Shown here piece after piece: positions 35,450 to 44,451 of a stretch of DNA of 55,450 bases. Source of the stretch: Asaia bogorensis (lineage in GTDB: Bacteria > Pseudomonadota > Alphaproteobacteria > CACIAM-22H2); the NCBI GenBank assembly GCA_945901855.1, contig CAMDLT010000029.1, forward strand, positions 1 through 55,450, given 5' to 3'. Below the pieces are notes generated by a model. The model ran no database searches and had not been told where the DNA came from. It saw only the letters and a list, made by a program, of their open reading frames with translations. Position 1 is the first letter of the stretch; each line of letters starts with the position of its first letter. The translations under genes were made by a program, and so were the position numbers.

Positions 35450-36967
35450 ATGGACGCGCTCAACGGTCTCGCCCAAGGCTTCCAAGTCGTATTGCAGCCC
35501 CAGAACCTTTTGTTCTGCCTGATCGGCAGCGTCGTCGGCACGTTGATCGGCGTGCTGCCGGGGATCGGCCCGCTCGCCGCCTTGGCGCTGCTGTTGCCGG
35601 TCACCTTCACCATGACGCCCGTCGCGGGCGTGTTGATGCTCGCAGCGATCTTCTACGGCGCCATGTATGGCGGATCGACGACCTCGATCCTGCTCAACAT
35701 GCCCGGCGAAGCGGCGTCGGTCGTCACTTGTCGCGACGGTCATCAGATGGCGCGTCAGGGCCGCGCGGGTGCGGCGTTGGGCATTTCCGCGATCGGATCG
35801 TTCGTCGCGGGCACGTTGTCGGTCGTGGCGCTCACCTTCTTTGCGCCGTTGCTGGGCGGCTTCGCGCTGCGCTTCGGCCCGCCCGAGAATTTCGCGCTCA
35901 TGGTCATGGGGCTGGTCTGCACGCTGTTCATGATCGCGGGCTCCCGCCTCAAAGGTCTGGTGATGGTGGCGTTAGGCTTCCTGCTAGCGACGATCGGCAT
36001 CGACGTCGTGAATGGCAAAGAACGCTACACGTTCGGCACGATCGACCTCACCGGCGGCATCGACGTTCTGGCACTAGTGATCGGGCTCTACGGCGTCTCG
36101 GAAATTCTGTCGAACGTCGAGCAGAGCATCAAGTCGACGCTGGTCACGACTAAGGTCACGAAGATCTTCCCGACGCGCGATGATCTGCGTCGCTCCTTCG
36201 CGCCGATCCTGCGCGGCAGCGGCCTTGGTTTCCTTCTGGGCCTTGTGCCCGGCGGCGGACCGATCACCGCGTCGTTCATGTCCTACGCGCTGGAGCAGCG
36301 CGTCTCCAAAACGCCCGAGCGCTTCGGCAAGGGCGCCATCGAAGGCGTGGCCGGGCCCGAGTCCGCAAACAACGCCGCGGTCGGCGGCAGCATGGTGCCC
36401 GTCCTGTCGCTGGGCATCCCCGGCACGCCGGTCACGGCGTTGTTGCTTGGCGCCTTGGTGATCCAGGGCATCCAGCCCGGGCCTTTGTTCATCACCCAGC
36501 ACGCTGATCTGTTCTGGGGCGTGGTCGCTAGCATGTATGTGGGCAACGTGCTGCTGCTGATCCTCAACCTGCCGCTAGTCGGCATGTGGGTGCAGCTGCT
36601 GCGCATTCCCTATCGCTACCTGTTCCCGGTCGTGCTGCTACTCAGCATCGTCGGCACCTATTCGGCCAACAAGAACGTATTCGACCTGTGGATCATGCTC
36701 GGCTTCGGCGTGATCGGCTGGTTCTTGCGCAAGCTTGAATACGATTTCGCGCCCTTCATCATCGCCTTCATCTTAGCGCCGCTAATGGAACAATCGCTGC
36801 GCCAGTCCCTAGCTATGTCGGCCGACGGGATGATGATTTTCGCGCAGCGGCCCATCGCCGCCGTGCTGTTCTCGATCAGCGCTGTGCTCATCGTGCTGAT
36901 CGTCCTGAAGCCACGCAACAATGAGCTAACGGAGGAAATCCACAATGCTGACAAGACGAGTTCTTAA
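35450..36967 (+). CDS. tctA: Tripartite tricarboxylate transporter, large permease TctA (third system)
   Basis: 505 residues with GVLPGIGPLAALALLLPVTF, YGAMYGGSTTSILLNMPGE, VPGGGPITASFMSYALE and NNAAVGGSMVPVLSLGIPGTPVT. About twelve membrane segments. The last 23 bases overlap the start of tctC. Gene order here is B-A-C, unlike the two minus-strand systems (C-B-A). Confidence 0.95.
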   Translation: MDALNGLAQGFQVVLQPQNLLFCLIGSVVGTLIGVLPGIGPLAALALLLPVTFTMTPVAGVLMLAAIFYGAMYGGSTTSILLNMPGEAASVVTCRDGHQMARQGRAGAALGISAIGSFVAGTLSVVALTFFAPLLGGFALRFGPPENFALMVMGLVCTLFMIAGSRLKGLVMVALGFLLATIGIDVVNGKERYTFGTIDLTGGIDVLALVIGLYGVSEILSNVEQSIKSTLVTTKVTKIFPTRDDLRRSFAPILRGSGLGFLLGLVPGGGPITASFMSYALEQRVSKTPERFGKGAIEGVAGPESANNAAVGGSMVPVLSLGIPGTPVTALLLGALVIQGIQPGPLFITQHADLFWGVVASMYVGNVLLLILNLPLVGMWVQLLRIPYRYLFPVVLLLSIVGTYSANKNVFDLWIMLGFGVIGWFLRKLEYDFAPFIIAFILAPLMEQSLRQSLAMSADGMMIFAQRPIAAVLFSISAVLIVLIVLKPRNNELTEEIHNADKTSS

Positions 36968-37967
36968 CGCCGTCATCGCGGCGGCAGCGGCCAGTTTGAT
37001 CGCGGCGACGCCCGTGATCGCGCAGGACGTGAAGGCGGAAATCACCAAGCTGAAGCCGGCGGGCTTTCCCAACCAGTCGCTCGAAATGACGGTCGTCTAT
37101 CCAGCTGGAGGCGGCGCCGATCTCACCGCGCGTCTGTTAGCGCGCACGATGGAGCAGATCTCCAGCGAGAAGATCGTCGTCAATAACCGTACCGGCGGTG
37201 CTGGCATGGTCGGCCACGCGTGGCTCGCGACGCAAGCGCCGACCGATGGCACGACGATGGGGATGCTCGTTAACCTCGTCTGGGGCGACGCGATGCTGCG
37301 CGCCGAAGGCCGCTGGAGCTACACAGATCTCGAGCCAATTGGCTATCTCAACAGCGATCCGATGATCTGGGCGGTCACGACCGACGGCCCGCTGAAGTCG
37401 ATGTCTCTCGCGCAGATTGCACAAGCGGCTAAGGACAGGCCCAACACGATCCGCGTTGCGACCGTCCCGGGTTCGATGTGGGACTATCTAATCGAACAGG
37501 TCGAAGGCAACACCGGTGCTAAGTTCCTAAGGGTGCCGTTCCAGAGCGGCGGCCAGGGCACGACGGCGCTGATCGGCAACAACGTCGATATCGCACCCGC
37601 GTTCTACGCCGAGCTGCGCGCCCATGTCGACGCGGGCAAAGTTCGTTTGGCGGGGATCGCGGCGGCCAAGCGCGTCGCGCATTTGCCGAACCTGCCGACC
37701 TTCAACGAGGAGCTAAAGGGCTCCGATTATGAATGGACGCTGATCCGCTTCGTGGTCGTTCCAAAGAAGGTTGCGCCGGAGCGTAAGGCGTATCTCTCCG
37801 CGCTCGTGCGTACGGCGATGAAAGATCCAGGCTTGATCGCGGAATTCGGCAAGATGGGCGTGGATTTCGACCCCGCCTTGCGCGACGCCGCAGATCCCGC
37901 CGCGGCCCTCAACGCCGCCGCCGAGAAGGAACGCGAGTTTTACAAGAGGACCGGCCGCCTCAAGTAA
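36945..37967 (+). CDS. tctC: Tripartite tricarboxylate transporter, periplasmic receptor TctC (third system)
   Basis: 340 residues. Signal peptide (TRRVLNAVIAAAAASLIAAT...), mature protein with SLEMTVVYPAGGGADLTARLLAR and VNNRTGGAGMVGH, the Bug-family ligand loops; a slightly longer N-terminal linker than usual. ATG 36945 with GGAGG upstream, inside the end of tctA. Last gene of the operon; a strong terminator follows. Probably binds the acid degraded by the upstream enzymes. Confidence 0.93.
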   Translation: MLTRRVLNAVIAAAAASLIAATPVIAQDVKAEITKLKPAGFPNQSLEMTVVYPAGGGADLTARLLARTMEQISSEKIVVNNRTGGAGMVGHAWLATQAPTDGTTMGMLVNLVWGDAMLRAEGRWSYTDLEPIGYLNSDPMIWAVTTDGPLKSMSLAQIAQAAKDRPNTIRVATVPGSMWDYLIEQVEGNTGAKFLRVPFQSGGQGTTALIGNNVDIAPAFYAELRAHVDAGKVRLAGIAAAKRVAHLPNLPTFNEELKGSDYEWTLIRFVVVPKKVAPERKAYLSALVRTAMKDPGLIAEFGKMGVDFDPALRDAADPAAALNAAAEKEREFYKRTGRLK

Positions 37968-37993
37968 GCGCGGCCAATCCGTTCGAAATGGAA

Positions 37994-38024
37994 AGGGCGG
38001 GTCGCAAGATCCGCCCTCTTCTTT
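37994..38024 (+). terminator. Rho-independent terminator of the tctBAC operon
   Basis: A GC-rich stem starts 27 bases after the tctC stop: AGGGCGGGTC (37994-38003), loop GCAA, GATCCGCCCT (38008-38017), one G-T type mismatch, followed by CTTCTTT. Position and structure fit an intrinsic terminator. Confidence 0.85.
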
Positions 38025-38045
38025 GCCGCGCAGTAGCTGTTCCCC

Positions 38046-38200
38046 GTCAGCGCCGGCAAGACAGTTTGAGTAGTTTGCGTACCGGAGAGTTTTTGACCCA
38101 TCGTCACCGTGAAAGGGACGAGGATGAGCCCGATGAAACAGGTCCCGCCGACCGGCCATGTTGAATAGCATCTCCGTGAGATCTCGGAGCTCGGCAGCGA
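38046..38200 (+). mobile_element. Degenerate left-end relic of an IS3-type element
   Basis: About 150 bases align with the IS relic at 48031 onward: shared GTCAGCGCC, GACAGTTTGA, CGTACCG, AGTTTTT and CATCGTCACCGTGAAA blocks in the same order. The conceptual orfA start reads VKGTRMSPMKQVPPTGHVE, then an in-frame TAG, then HLREIS, against VKRKGMGSIKQTSPYGLTWKHVREIR in the other copy. It carries small gaps and an in-frame stop, so it is long inactive. No right end seen. Marks the left border of the second sugar-acid region. Confidence 0.75.
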
Positions 38201-38253
38201 GCGTTGACGGCAAACATCCGCCACCTGATCCCTGAACTTACGTCAATTGGTTC

Positions 38254-38964
38254 TCAAGCGCGCGGCCCCCGCGCGATTTCGTCGAGCATCATCGCGAGAT
38301 GGTCGCGTAGCGCTTCGCTCGCTGCCGGAGTATCGCGCTGGCGCAGCAGGTCGAGCACGCGGCGATTGCGCGCAATCTGTGCTGCACGCTGGGTGGGTGT
38401 GGCGTTGAGGGCGGCCAAGCGGCCCCAACCGGCGCGCGCACGCGCTTCCACGATCCGTTCGAAAATCGACACCAGCAGCGGATTGCGCGTGGCGCGGGCG
38501 ATCTCCAAATGGAAATTGTAACCGCCCTCGCGGAATTCTTGCTGTGTGGCGGCGTTTTCCATGCGGTCGAGCTGGCGCGCCATCGCCGCGAAATCGTCGT
38601 CGGTGGCTCGAGCCACGACCAGCGGCACGAGCCCCGGTTCGAACGCCCAGCGCGTTTCCAACACGTCTTGCGGGCTGGCTTGGGGCGAGGGGGCGGTCAC
38701 GTGCGCTGGCGCCTTGGCGCGCACGCGGCTGCCCGCACGCCCGACGCCGCGTTCGATCCGCCCTTCGGCGGCCAAACGTTGCAAGGCGCGGCGCACCGCC
38801 GCGCGCGGCGCGCTCAGATCGGTCGACAGCTTGCGCTCCGACGCCAGACGCTGTCCCGGGCCGACTTCGCCGTCTCGTATGGCGATCAGCAAGGCGTCGT
38901 AGATCCGGTCGGTTTCCTCGACCGGGCCGGCGACATCGGCGAGCGGTGCTGCGGGATTGGCCAT
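38254..38964 (-). CDS. GntR family regulator, FadR/FCD type
   Basis: 236 residues from ATG 38962-38964, one base after the ilvD-like stop. N-terminal winged helix: RIYDALLIAIRDGEVGPGQRLASERKLSTDLSAPRAAVRRALQRLAAEGRIERGVGRAGSRV. The C-terminal half is an FCD-like helical domain with GGYNFHLEIARATRNPLLVSIFERI and ALRDHLAMMLDE. Likely controls the divergent dehydratase and sugar-ABC operons. It is the last gene of the dapA-like/ilvD-like/gntR operon. Confidence 0.9.
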   Translation of the reverse strand: MANPAAPLADVAGPVEETDRIYDALLIAIRDGEVGPGQRLASERKLSTDLSAPRAAVRRALQRLAAEGRIERGVGRAGSRVRAKAPAHVTAPSPQASPQDVLETRWAFEPGLVPLVVARATDDDFAAMARQLDRMENAATQQEFREGGYNFHLEIARATRNPLLVSIFERIVEARARAGWGRLAALNATPTQRAAQIARNRRVLDLLRQRDTPAASEALRDHLAMMLDEIARGPRA

Positions 38965-38965
38965 C

Positions 38966-40675
38966 TCAGTTGATCTCCGGCTCTGGCGATGCAGGGCGGT
39001 GGCCCAGCACGTCGAGATCCGCACCTTGATCGGCCTGTTCGACGTGATCGGTATACATCTTCGCCCAGCCGCGCGCGTGTTTGAGTTCCGGTGCGCGCCA
39101 CGCCGCACGGCGCTTGTCCAGTTCGCCCGCATCGACGCGCAGCGAAATTGCGCGCGCTTCGGCGTCGAGTTCGATCATGTCGCCGTCGCGCACCAGGGCG
39201 AGCGGGCCGCCGATTGCCGCTTCGGGGGCGGCATGCAGCACGACCGTACCGAAATGCGTGCCGCTCATTCGCGCGTCGGACACGCGCACGATGTCGCGTA
39301 CGCCGCGTTCGAGGAGCTTCTTGGGCACCTGCATCATGCCCCATTCGGGCATGCCCGGCGCGCCTTTCGGGCCGCAATTGCGCAGGACGAGCACCGTGTT
39401 CTCGTCGGCCGGCAGATCGGGCGCGTCGATGCGCGCGGCGAAATCCGCCCAACCTTCGAACACGAGGGCGGGGCCCACATGCCGGAGCAAATGGGGCGAG
39501 GCAGCGGACACTTTCAACACGGCTCCATCGGGGGCGAGGTTGCCACGCAGAATGGCAAGACCGCCCGATTCGCGTAAAGGCCGGCTGCGCGGACGGATAA
39601 CTTCGTCGCTCCACACTGGCGCATCGGCGATTTCCGCACCTAGTGTCCGGCCGCTTAAGGTGATCGCATCGAGATCGAGTAGATCGCCCAGCCGCGACAG
39701 CAGGCCGCGCAGACCGCCCGCTTCAAAGAAATCCTCCATCAAGAAGCGGCCAGAGGGGCGCATATCGGCCAGTACCGGTACCTTGCGCGACAGATGATCG
39801 AAATCGTCGAGGCCGAGATTTAGCCCGGCGCGGCGCGCCAGCGCGATCAGATGGATCACGGCGTTGGTCGAACCGCCCAACGCCAGCAGCGTGACGATCG
39901 CGTTATGGAAGGCGGCCTTGGTCGTCAACTTGTCGGGGCGGAAATCTTCGCGGATCATTTCCACTGCGCGCCGTCCCACGCGCACCGCCATGTGGCGGTG
40001 GCGGCTATCGGGTGCGGGGATCGAACTCGCCCCCGTCGGCGACCAGCCCATCGCGTCGGCCAGGGCCGTCATCGTCGATGCCGTGCCCATCGTCATGCAA
40101 TGGCCGGGGGAGCGCGCCCCTGCTTCCTCCAGCGTCGCGAAATCTGCGTCGGACAACACGCCTGCCTTCCAATCGAGGAAGGCTTTCGCCGTGTCGGTGC
40201 CGCTGCCCATCGCCTGGCCGCGCCAGCGCCCAGTCAACATCGGGCCCGAGGGCAGGAAGATCGACGGCAAGCCCATCGATATGGCGCCGAGCAACAGGCC
40301 GGGCATCGTTTTGTCGCAACCGCCCATCAACACCGCTCCGTCGACCGGATGGCAGCGCAGGCTTTCTTCCGTCTGGATCGCCAGCAGGCTGCGATAGAGC
40401 ATCGCCGTGGGTTTGACGAAGGGCTCGCCCAACGCCATCACCGGAATTTCAACCGGGAAGCCGCCGGCTTCCCATACGCCGCGCTTTACGTCTTCCGCGC
40501 GTTCGCGGAAATGGGCGTGGCAGGGATTGAGGTCGCTCCAGGTCGACAGGATCGCGACGACCGGCTTGCCGGCGAAATCCTGCCGTTCGAAGCCGCCCTG
40601 AAGGATTCGTTGACGATGGGTATGCCCCATCCGCGTGGGCGCTTCGAACCAGCGCGCGGATCGCAATTTGGTCAT
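38966..40675 (-). CDS. IlvD/Edd family sugar-acid dehydratase (L-arabinonate dehydratase-like)
   Basis: 569 residues. The [2Fe-2S] cysteines Cys52 (NPCHAHF), Cys120 (MGGCDKTMPG) and Cys193 (PGHCMTMGTAST) have spacings of 68 and 73, the pattern I recall for the Fe-S-containing L-arabinonate dehydratase group. The STWSDLNPCHAHFRERAEDV opening and EIPVMALGEPFVKPTAMLYR are also typical of aldonate dehydratases rather than of dihydroxyacid dehydratase. Predicted to convert a pentonate or hexonate to its 2-keto-3-deoxy acid. Four bases after the dapA-like gene; regulator follows. Confidence 0.9.
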   Translation of the reverse strand: MTKLRSARWFEAPTRMGHTHRQRILQGGFERQDFAGKPVVAILSTWSDLNPCHAHFRERAEDVKRGVWEAGGFPVEIPVMALGEPFVKPTAMLYRSLLAIQTEESLRCHPVDGAVLMGGCDKTMPGLLLGAISMGLPSIFLPSGPMLTGRWRGQAMGSGTDTAKAFLDWKAGVLSDADFATLEEAGARSPGHCMTMGTASTMTALADAMGWSPTGASSIPAPDSRHRHMAVRVGRRAVEMIREDFRPDKLTTKAAFHNAIVTLLALGGSTNAVIHLIALARRAGLNLGLDDFDHLSRKVPVLADMRPSGRFLMEDFFEAGGLRGLLSRLGDLLDLDAITLSGRTLGAEIADAPVWSDEVIRPRSRPLRESGGLAILRGNLAPDGAVLKVSAASPHLLRHVGPALVFEGWADFAARIDAPDLPADENTVLVLRNCGPKGAPGMPEWGMMQVPKKLLERGVRDIVRVSDARMSGTHFGTVVLHAAPEAAIGGPLALVRDGDMIELDAEARAISLRVDAGELDKRRAAWRAPELKHARGWAKMYTDHVEQADQGADLDVLGHRPASPEPEIN

Positions 40676-40679
40676 GATG

Positions 40680-41597
40680 TCAGGCCGCCGCGCGCGCTGT
40701 TTCGCGCATCAGATCGCTCCAAACGGCATCGAGCTCGGCCACGTCGTGCGGGTCGAGAGTAGGGTTGCCGTCGCGATGGCGAGGATGCCCGATGACGCTA
40801 CGCTTGACCAAAATATGCTTCGTAATCGGCGTGCGATAGGCGCTGCCCAGATTGAGCAGCGGCAGTAGCGCGCGGAAATAGTGCCGGGCGAGGTCGTGGC
40901 GACCGGCGAGAACGGCGTTATAGAGTGCGACGTGCAGTTCCGGCACTTCGCAGGCTGGCATCGAGCCTGCCGCCCCGCGCGCCAATTCGTCGAGCACGAA
41001 TCGCCCGCCTGCGCCGCCGAACACGCCGGTCAGTCCGGGTACGCCGTCGATCAACGCCGAAATACGCTGGCCGCAGGGCACGACTTCTTCCTTCACATAG
41101 CTAATCGCGGGGAGGCGGCGGCACACCTCGCGTACCGTGTCGATCGACAGCGACGAACCCAGCGGCGGCGGCGCATTCTGCATGATGACCGGCAAATCGA
41201 CGCCGCCCAGTGCCGCACGGAAAAACGCTTCCACGCCGTCGGCCGTGTCGCCGGCCGAGCGTGGCGCCATCAGCATCACGGCATCTGCGCCCAGTTCGGC
41301 GGCTTGACGCGCATGCGCGGCCGAACGTTCCGGCGTTTCGTCAGAAATGCCCACGACGAAAGCGAGGCGGCCCGCCGCCGCTTTCGCAGCCACCGCGACG
41401 GCGTCGTGCCGTTCGGCGGGGGCGAGGGTGGCGAACTCGCTGGCGATGGCGGGATAGACCGCCCCATGCGATCCGCCCGCGGCGATGTGACCGACGACCC
41501 GCACGAGTGCTGCATGATCCACCGCGTTTTCGAGCGTGAAAGGGGTCGTGACGATCGGAAATACACCCGCCAGCGGGGTCTTGGTTAAGCGCGGCAT
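40680..41597 (-). CDS. DHDPS/NAL superfamily aldolase or dehydratase
   Basis: 305 residues, TIM-barrel Schiff-base enzyme. Opening GVFPIVTTPFTLENAVDHAALVRVVGHIAAGGSHGAVYP, the Lys in ISYVKEEV, and the C-terminal helical extension. The motif that normally carries the catalytic Tyr reads IMQNAPPP, so the Tyr is absent from this position. Next to a 2-keto-3-deoxy-acid-forming dehydratase, it probably cleaves or dehydrates the keto-deoxy acid. First gene of the minus-strand operon, 42 bases from the divergent promoter. Confidence 0.87.
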   Translation of the reverse strand: MPRLTKTPLAGVFPIVTTPFTLENAVDHAALVRVVGHIAAGGSHGAVYPAIASEFATLAPAERHDAVAVAAKAAAGRLAFVVGISDETPERSAAHARQAAELGADAVMLMAPRSAGDTADGVEAFFRAALGGVDLPVIMQNAPPPLGSSLSIDTVREVCRRLPAISYVKEEVVPCGQRISALIDGVPGLTGVFGGAGGRFVLDELARGAAGSMPACEVPELHVALYNAVLAGRHDLARHYFRALLPLLNLGSAYRTPITKHILVKRSVIGHPRHRDGNPTLDPHDVAELDAVWSDLMRETARAAA

Positions 41598-41639
41598 TCC
41601 TCACACTCCAGGTCGAAACGGTTCAGAAATGGTTTGTCA

Positions 41640-41668
41640 TTGACACTATTTTGCATCAATGGTGTAGT
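41640..41668 (+). promoter_or_regulatory. Promoter of the sugar-ABC transporter operon
   Basis: TTGACA (41640-41645), a 17-base spacer and TGTAGT (41663-41668) make a good sigma70-type promoter 58 bases upstream of the ABC ATPase start, in the 129-base divergent region. The neighbouring AT-rich stretch (TTGCATCAATGGTG, TGGTCAAC) may hold the operator of the GntR protein at 38254-38964. Confidence 0.6.
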
Positions 41669-41726
41669 TATGGTCAACAACGAAGGTGAATTGGTCCAGA
41701 ATATTGGATCGCTGGGAGTGAGACGG

Positions 41727-42800
41727 ATGGCGGCCGTGGTGCTGACGGGAATTCGTAAAAGCTTCGGCAAGGTCGAAGTCGTGCGCGGCATCGATCTGTC
41801 GATCGGGTCGGGCGAATTCTGCGTGTTGCTTGGGCCGTCGGGCTGCGGGAAGTCGACGCTGCTGCGGATGATCGCGGGGCTCGAAGACGTCGATGAAGGA
41901 AGCATCGATATCGGTGGGCGCGACGTGACCGATCTGGAGCCCAACGATCGCAATCTGGCGATGGTGTTCCAAAGCTATGCGCTCTATCCGCACATGACCG
42001 TGCGCGACAATATGGGCTTCGCGCTGAAACTCGCGGGTCGGCCGCGCGCGGAAATCGACGAGATGGTGGCGCGCGCAGCACGCATTCTCGGCCTCGACGA
42101 ATTGCTGCACCGCTTCCCCAAGGAACTTTCCGGTGGCCAGCGCCAGCGCGTTGCGATGGGCCGCGCGATCGTGCGCGATCCGGCGGTGTTCCTGTTCGAC
42201 GAGCCGCTATCGAATCTCGACGCGAAGCTACGGGTGCAGATGCGCGTGGAAATCGGCCGCTTGCATCATCGCTTGGGCAACACCGCCATCTACGTCACGC
42301 ACGACCAGACCGAAGCGATGACGATGGCCGACCGGATCGTCGTGATGAATGCCGGCCGGATCGAGCAGGTCGGCGCACCCCTGGACGTCTACGACAATCC
42401 CGCCAATGTGTTCGTGGCGCAGTTCATCGGTTCGCCGGCAATGAATTTCCTCGACGGGAAATTCGACGCGACCGATGGCGTGCCCAAAATCGTCGGACAA
42501 GGTTTCGAATTGCGTCTGGGCACGCAAGCGCCGGCGCTCGAATCCGGGCGGGCGCTGCGCGTCGGCATCCGGCCCGAAGACCTGTCGCCCGCATCGGGGC
42601 CCGGCGGCTTGGAAGGTCGCGTGACGCTGACCGAACCTTTGGGCCGCGAAATGCTGGTCTATGCCGAAATCGGCGGTGCCGAGATTTGTGTGACGATCGG
42701 CGGGCGCGCCGAACCCCAACCGGGCGATGTGCTGTCGTTGGCGGTGGCGCCGGGCAAGGCGCATTTGTTCGACGCGGGCACGGGAATGCGCGTGCGATGA
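41727..42800 (+). CDS. Sugar ABC transporter ATP-binding protein (UgpC/MsmK type)
   Basis: 357 residues from ATG 41727, preceded by GGAG. Walker A GPSGCGKSTLL, Q-loop VFQSYALYPHMTV, signature LSGGQRQRVAMGRAI, Walker B FLFDEPLSNLD, H-loop VTHDQTEAMTMADR. A C-terminal OB-type regulatory domain (about residues 235-357) with GIRPEDL is typical of carbohydrate importers of the CUT1 class. Stop overlaps the SDR start (ATGA). The only ATPase of this importer. Confidence 0.95.
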   Translation: MAAVVLTGIRKSFGKVEVVRGIDLSIGSGEFCVLLGPSGCGKSTLLRMIAGLEDVDEGSIDIGGRDVTDLEPNDRNLAMVFQSYALYPHMTVRDNMGFALKLAGRPRAEIDEMVARAARILGLDELLHRFPKELSGGQRQRVAMGRAIVRDPAVFLFDEPLSNLDAKLRVQMRVEIGRLHHRLGNTAIYVTHDQTEAMTMADRIVVMNAGRIEQVGAPLDVYDNPANVFVAQFIGSPAMNFLDGKFDATDGVPKIVGQGFELRLGTQAPALESGRALRVGIRPEDLSPASGPGGLEGRVTLTEPLGREMLVYAEIGGAEICVTIGGRAEPQPGDVLSLAVAPGKAHLFDAGTGMRVR

Positions 42801-43573
42801 CCGATGGCATCGCCTCCATGTTCGCGCTCGATGGACGGCGCGCATTGGTCACCGGGGCGAGCCGGGGCATCGGCCGTGCGATCGCGGAAGTCTTCGCGAC
42901 CGCGGGGGCCGATATTGCCGTGCATTATCACGCGCGCGCGGATCTGGCCGACCAAGTGGCGGGCCGTATCGCCGCATCGGGCCGCCGCGCCGTAACGCTG
43001 CAGGCCGATCTCGCCCAGCCGGGGGCGGGTGCGGAACTTCTGCGCCGGGCGAGGGCGGCGTTGGGACCGATTGATATCGTCGTATTGAACGCGGCCGAAC
43101 AGCGTCGCCAGGATATCGACGCGGTCGACGATGCGGCTTACGCGCTGCAAACCGGCACGGGCTTCCGCTCGGCCTTCGAAATCGCGCGCGAAGCCTTGCC
43201 CGCGATGCGCGAAGCACGCTTTGGCCGCTTGATCGCGATCGGCAGCGTGCAACAGATCCGCCCCAATGCGCAGCTCACGGTCTACGCGGCGATGAAGGCC
43301 GCGTTGTCGAACCTAATGCGCAATCTCGCTAAATCCTCGGGCCCCGTCGGCATTACCTGCAACGCCATTCTGCCCGGCCTCATCGCGACCGATCGCAGCG
43401 CCGAAGTGCAGGCCGATCCGGTCGCCTACGAAGCGCTGCTGTCGCGCATTCCGTGCCGGCGCGAAGGCGACCCGCGCGAAGTCGCGGCCCTCGCCCTCTA
43501 TCTCGCCGGACCGATGGGCGGTTACGCGACCGGCGGCGAATATCTGGTGGATGGGGGGCTCGCCCTGCCATGA
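42797..43573 (+). CDS. Short-chain dehydrogenase/reductase
   Basis: 258 residues. Rossmann motif VTGASRGIGRAIAE, NAAE (the NNAG equivalent), catalytic Ser in AIGSVQQ and YAAMK (Tyr-x3-Lys), and a C-terminal LVDGGLALP. Likely oxidises a sugar or sugar acid with NAD(P). It is embedded between ABC transporter genes with ATGA overlaps on both sides, so it probably acts on the transported compound. Confidence 0.92.
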   Translation: MTDGIASMFALDGRRALVTGASRGIGRAIAEVFATAGADIAVHYHARADLADQVAGRIAASGRRAVTLQADLAQPGAGAELLRRARAALGPIDIVVLNAAEQRRQDIDAVDDAAYALQTGTGFRSAFEIAREALPAMREARFGRLIAIGSVQQIRPNAQLTVYAAMKAALSNLMRNLAKSSGPVGITCNAILPGLIATDRSAEVQADPVAYEALLSRIPCRREGDPREVAALALYLAGPMGGYATGGEYLVDGGLALP

Positions 43574-44451
43574 CCGCGATCACCCGCGCTCGCATGCGGA
43601 TCTTGCGTCCTTATCTTTGGCTGGCGCCGGCCTTGGCGCTGGTCGTCGCCGTGTCGTTCTGGCCGCTGGGCTACGCGCTGCTGCAAAGCCTGCATCGTTC
43701 CGACTATCTCGATCTCGGTACCTATGTCGGCCTCGAGAACTTTTCGCGCTTCATGCTGTCCGAGGCGGGGCTGGAACGCGCATGGAATTCGTTCGTGCTG
43801 GTCGTCGGCACGCTCGCGATTTCGATGCCTATGGGTTTCGGGCTGGCGTTGCTGCTCGACCGGCCGATCTCGGGGCGCAATATCATCCGCACAATTCTGA
43901 TTCTGCCCTGGCTCGTGTCCAACACGGTGGCGGCCTTGCTATGGGCCTGGTTGCTCAACGCCCAATTCGGGCCGATCGCGCAGGCATTTAGCGGGATTGG
44001 CGTCGCGATGCCCAATCTCCTGACCAACCCGACCTGGGCGATGCCAGCGTTGATCGTGTGCAACGCCTGGGGCTCCTTTCCGTTGGTGATGGTCTTCGTG
44101 CTGTCGGCGCTGCAGACCATTCCGAAGGAAGTCAACGAAGCCGCGCGCATGGACGGCGCTCGGCGCTTGCAACGGTTCCGTCACATCACTTTCCCGCTGG
44201 TGCGCAACACCACGTTGGTGACGCTCGTTCTAACGACTCTGCATTGTTTTAATGGCGTCACTATCGTGCTGATCATGACCGGCGGCGGACCGTTCGGCAC
44301 CACCGACGTGATGGCGCTGCGCGTATTCGAGGAAGGTTTTAAGTTCCACCGCATGGGTCTCGCCACGGCGGGGGCGACGATCATCTTCGCGATCAACGTA
44401 TTCTTTACGGTAACCTATATGCGCCTCCTGAAGAACGAGCACGGGGCATGA
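43570..44451 (+). CDS. Sugar ABC transporter permease (UgpA/MalF type)
   Basis: 293 residues, six membrane helices. The coupling-loop EAA motif is EVNEAARMDGARRLQRFRHITFPLV. The segment YVGLENFSRFM near the N-terminus and LTGGGPFGTTDV-like IMTGGGPFGTTDVMALRVFEEGF are typical of CUT1 inner-membrane subunits. Overlaps both neighbours by ATGA. Confidence 0.94.
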   Translation: MTAITRARMRILRPYLWLAPALALVVAVSFWPLGYALLQSLHRSDYLDLGTYVGLENFSRFMLSEAGLERAWNSFVLVVGTLAISMPMGFGLALLLDRPISGRNIIRTILILPWLVSNTVAALLWAWLLNAQFGPIAQAFSGIGVAMPNLLTNPTWAMPALIVCNAWGSFPLVMVFVLSALQTIPKEVNEAARMDGARRLQRFRHITFPLVRNTTLVTLVLTTLHCFNGVTIVLIMTGGGPFGTTDVMALRVFEEGFKFHRMGLATAGATIIFAINVFFTVTYMRLLKNEHGA

